A stretch of 6,154 bases of DNA, taken from CAZBUK01 sp964495085 (GTDB lineage Bacteria > Bacteroidota > Ignavibacteria > T3Sed10-11). The translations under genes and the position numbers were made by a program. The notes beneath the pieces are model-generated. The model was not told the DNA's origin. It ran no database searches and saw nothing but the letters and a program-made list of their open reading frames with translations. The stretch spans positions 1-6,154 of the forward strand of contig CAZBUK010000143.1 of NCBI GenBank assembly GCA_964495085.1. Reading direction: 5' to 3'. Of this stretch, positions 5,464-6,154 are shown piece by piece (position 1 is the stretch's first letter; each line of letters begins with the position of its first letter).

Positions 5464-5958
5464 ATGAAAAAAATACGCTGCTTCATTGTCGCCCTTTCGT
5501 TTCTCCCCGTTGCGGGATTAACCGCTCAACCCTTTCTTGCTGATCTCACCGCACAGCCCTGGCACGGTACGGGAGTACTTATGGGATCGCCCGCGAAGTT
5601 TGAAATGAACTGGCAATGGGTGCTCGACGAAAAATTCCTGCAGCTCACGTTCCGGCATACGAGAGAGACCGGCGGAGACGCCGTTGTTTTTTCCGCCCAT
5701 GGGTATTATAAACCGGTCAACGACTCGATGCTGACGGGGGTATGGTTCGACTCTCGCGGGGTGAGCCTTCCCGTCGAGGGAAGACTCGGGGAAAAGGAGC
5801 TCAGCGTGGACTGGGGGTCCGATGATACCGAGAGGGGGAGGACGATCTATGAGATGGAATCATCATGCGAGATCAGGGTGACGGACTTCGTCTACAGAGG
5901 CGGGTCGTATGTGAAATTCGGAGAAGCAAACTACAAAACACCCCCGTGCATCGATTGA
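5464..5958 (+). CDS. Secreted protein, probable DUF1579/lipocalin-like beta-barrel
   Basis: 164 residues. Residues 1-21 are a Sec signal peptide (Lys-Lys-Ile-Arg, hydrophobic core, Leu-Thr-Ala before Gln22). The Cys at residue 6 is too early to be a lipobox, so the product should be periplasmic or secreted. The mature part is beta-strand rich with regular Gly and Trp: PWHGTGVLMGSPAKFEMNW (32-50), 'VLDEKFLQLTFRH', 'VFSAHGYYKP', 'LTGVWFDSRGVSLPVEG', 'ELSVDWGSDDTERGRTIYEM'. The order W.G.G..., FL.L.F, a Gly-Tyr strand, W.DS.G, then a Thr-Glu-Arg-Gly segment resembles DUF1579 and related FABP/THAP4-like small barrels. The match is by eye, and the ligand is unknown. The pentapeptide LTAQP occurs twice around the cleavage site. 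No clear ribosome binding site precedes the ATG (only GGTAGCGGT), and no promoter stands out. It is not obviously linked to the genes on its left. Confidence 0.75.
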   Translation: MKKIRCFIVALSFLPVAGLTAQPFLADLTAQPWHGTGVLMGSPAKFEMNWQWVLDEKFLQLTFRHTRETGGDAVVFSAHGYYKPVNDSMLTGVWFDSRGVSLPVEGRLGEKELSVDWGSDDTERGRTIYEMESSCEIRVTDFVYRGGSYVKFGEANYKTPPCID

Positions 5959-6082
5959 ATGATCCGGCGGCAGAATATATTCGGTATGGAAGATACCGGA
6001 TTCAGTGAAGAATTAATAAAACTCAAATCTGTCCAAACTAAAGTCTAAAGAATTTTTAATGATTCTGGTCCACCAAGCCAAA

Positions 6083-6110
6083 ATCGTCGGGGTTGTGGTG
6101 TGGAGACGAT
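6083..6110. repeat. Inverted repeat ATCGTC-N16-GACGAT
   Basis: Six-base perfect arms (6083-6088 and 6105-6110) flank a 16-base G/T-rich spacer. It lies just before the longer inverted repeat at the window edge, so two nested or consecutive hairpins could form in this 196-base non-coding tail. Taken alone it is weak. Confidence 0.3.
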
Positions 6111-6121
6111 GGTGTGCGTTT

Positions 6122-6154
6122 TGATTCCCGCACCGTTTTGTGGGGCGGGAATCA
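6122..6154. repeat. 10-bp perfect inverted repeat at the right edge
   Basis: TGATTCCCGC (6122-6131) and GCGGGAATCA (6145-6154) pair perfectly. Beyond one A-G mismatch two further C-G pairs can form, leaving the 7-base loop GTTTTGT. The stem is long and GC-rich. The window ends exactly at the end of the right arm, so any following T-run, or continuation of a larger repeat, cannot be seen. Possibilities are an intrinsic terminator for the gene at 5464-5958, a bidirectional terminator, or a dispersed palindromic repeat. The structure is certain; its role is open. Confidence 0.55.

Noticed and set aside
6056..6151. Short minus-strand frame at the right edge as the 3' end of a gene entering the window
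   Set aside because: It is closed by an in-frame TGA at 6154-6152, leaving only 31 codons with no start signal, and it runs through the palindrome.

Overview
The window is from a diderm (outer-membrane) bacterium. It carries four predicted lipoproteins, a CsgG/HfaB-family outer-membrane-type component, and two further proteins with Sec signal peptides. Two of the four lipoboxes have Phe at -3 (FGGC, and FIS before Cys), which is looser than the enterobacterial consensus and typical of spirochaetes. A spirochaete or other environmental diderm is therefore a reasonable guess, but nothing here fixes the taxonomy. No RNA gene, CRISPR array, transposase or integrase is visible.

Left part (1-2639, all minus strand). 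The 5' part of a secreted NTF2/SnoaL-like protein runs off the left edge. To its right, transcribed leftward, is a compact four-gene lipoprotein operon: csgG/hfaB-like (1689-2639), a 95-residue PEGA-like lipoprotein (1386-1673), a DUF4810 lipoprotein (1033-1389) and a DUF799/GNA1162-like lipoprotein (347-1036). The last two junctions are 4-bp ATGA overlaps, and the Shine-Dalgarno of the second gene overlaps the csgG stop, so the four are almost certainly co-expressed. CsgG, DUF4810 and DUF799 form a recurring trio (meningococcal NMB1162-1164 type). The small PEGA-like lipoprotein between csgG and DUF4810 looks like an addition to that trio. No curlin or curli-assembly partner is present, so this is probably a periplasmic/outer-membrane lipoprotein assembly rather than a curli system.

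Middle (2640-3287). A 648-base AT-rich region lies between the divergent operons. It has no convincing gene, but holds a good sigma70-like promoter pointing right (TTGTTA, 17 bp, TATAAC).

Right part (3288-5958, plus strand). An AraC-family regulator with a DUF6597-like sensor domain is followed by a four-helix membrane protein (DUF1761) and a DUF4287-DUF5655 protein. The 77-base gap after the regulator holds two stacked inverted repeats, the second directly abutting a perfect AAGGAGG ribosome binding site. After a 296-base gap comes a secreted protein of probable beta-barrel (DUF1579/lipocalin-like) type. The window ends in a non-coding stretch with a 10-bp perfect inverted repeat whose right arm is the last ten bases.

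The part most worth follow-up is the four-lipoprotein operon. Second are the unexplained inverted repeats at 4107-4170 and at the right edge.
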